Of a stretch of 33,599 nucleotides of DNA, positions 33,547 through 33,599 are shown piece by piece. Below the pieces are notes generated by a model. The model searched no databases. It saw only the letters and a list, made by a program, of their open reading frames with translations, and was not told the origin of the DNA. The stretch comes from Gilliamella sp. Lep-s35 (GTDB taxonomy: Bacteria > Pseudomonadota > Gammaproteobacteria > Enterobacterales > Orbaceae): NCBI RefSeq assembly GCF_009795845.1, contig NZ_WTEX01000012.1, positions 48,999-82,597 on the forward strand, written 5' to 3'. Each line of letters starts with the position of its first letter. Position 1 is the stretch's first letter. The translations under genes were made by a program, and so were the position numbers.

Positions 33547-33586
33547 CTCATCGGCTTTCATTTTAACAAAATGCGTGTCCGATGAG
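33547..33586 (+). terminator. Hairpin after the effector cassette
   Basis: CTCATCGG (33547-33554) pairs with CCGATGAG (33579-33586), and inside it CATTTT-AAC-AAAATG pairs again. It begins 18 bases after the last stop codon. There is no T-run on the plus strand within the window, so it may be a weak terminator or an end-of-cassette structure. Confidence 0.45.
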
Positions 33587-33599
33587 CAAAATAAATTCT

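Overview
The window looks like chromosome of an AT-rich gammaproteobacterium close to the enterobacteria. Almost every housekeeping protein can be matched in length and motifs to its E. coli counterpart (GuaB, PssA, PotFGHI, RibB, SrmB, TrmA, YaeP, WaaC, WaaF, HldD, CmoM, PlsC). The low GC, the type VI secretion (T6SS) type cargo and the gene set suggest an Orbales-type gut symbiont such as Gilliamella. That placement is inference from memory; no search was run.

Layout: (i) 1-2.1 kb: the 3' end of guaB with a terminator, an AT-rich spacer holding one copy of a dispersed repeat, then an orphan PoNe-type immunity gene and a gene scrap. (ii) 2.1-5.3 kb: pssA and ydiK on the minus strand, then ecotin with a lipoprotein signal. 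(iii) 5.6-10.2 kb: the putrescine ABC importer potFGHI, with an intra-operon hairpin after potF and extra N-terminal membrane helices in both permeases. (iv) 10.3-11.3 kb: FMN riboswitch plus ribB. (v) 11.3-16.3 kb: a repeat-rich spacer, a paired small multidrug resistance (SMR) exporter, a 2-Cys peroxiredoxin, srmB and trmA. (vi) 16.5-18.8 kb: a heavy-metal-type two-component system with palindromes upstream. (vii) 18.8-23.6 kb: a minus-strand run plsC-cmoM-hldD-waaF-waaC-yaeP for phospholipid, tRNA wobble modification and LPS inner core. (viii) 23.7-24.4 kb: an MnmD-type tRNA methyltransferase gene with a one-base frame break at TTTTGAC. (ix) 24.4-26.7 kb: a second spacer with two repeat copies, a yghA-like dehydrogenase and a repetitive lipoprotein.

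(x) 26.7-33.5 kb is the accessory part. A complete 882-bp IS5-family element with TA flanks sits eight bases before the start of a DUF4280 PAAR-like gene. It is followed by two paralogous AHH-type nuclease toxins, five Imm11-family immunity genes and one unrecognised acidic protein, all on the plus strand. The order PAAR - toxin - Imm - Imm - toxin - Imm - Imm - Imm - unknown reads as an effector/immunity cassette grown by duplication. No VgrG, Hcp or structural secretion gene is in the window.

The points most worth following up are the shared C-terminal domain of the two nuclease toxins, the IS-PAAR junction, the mnmD frame break, the lipoprotein ecotin, the enlarged PotH/PotI and the dispersed intergenic repeats.
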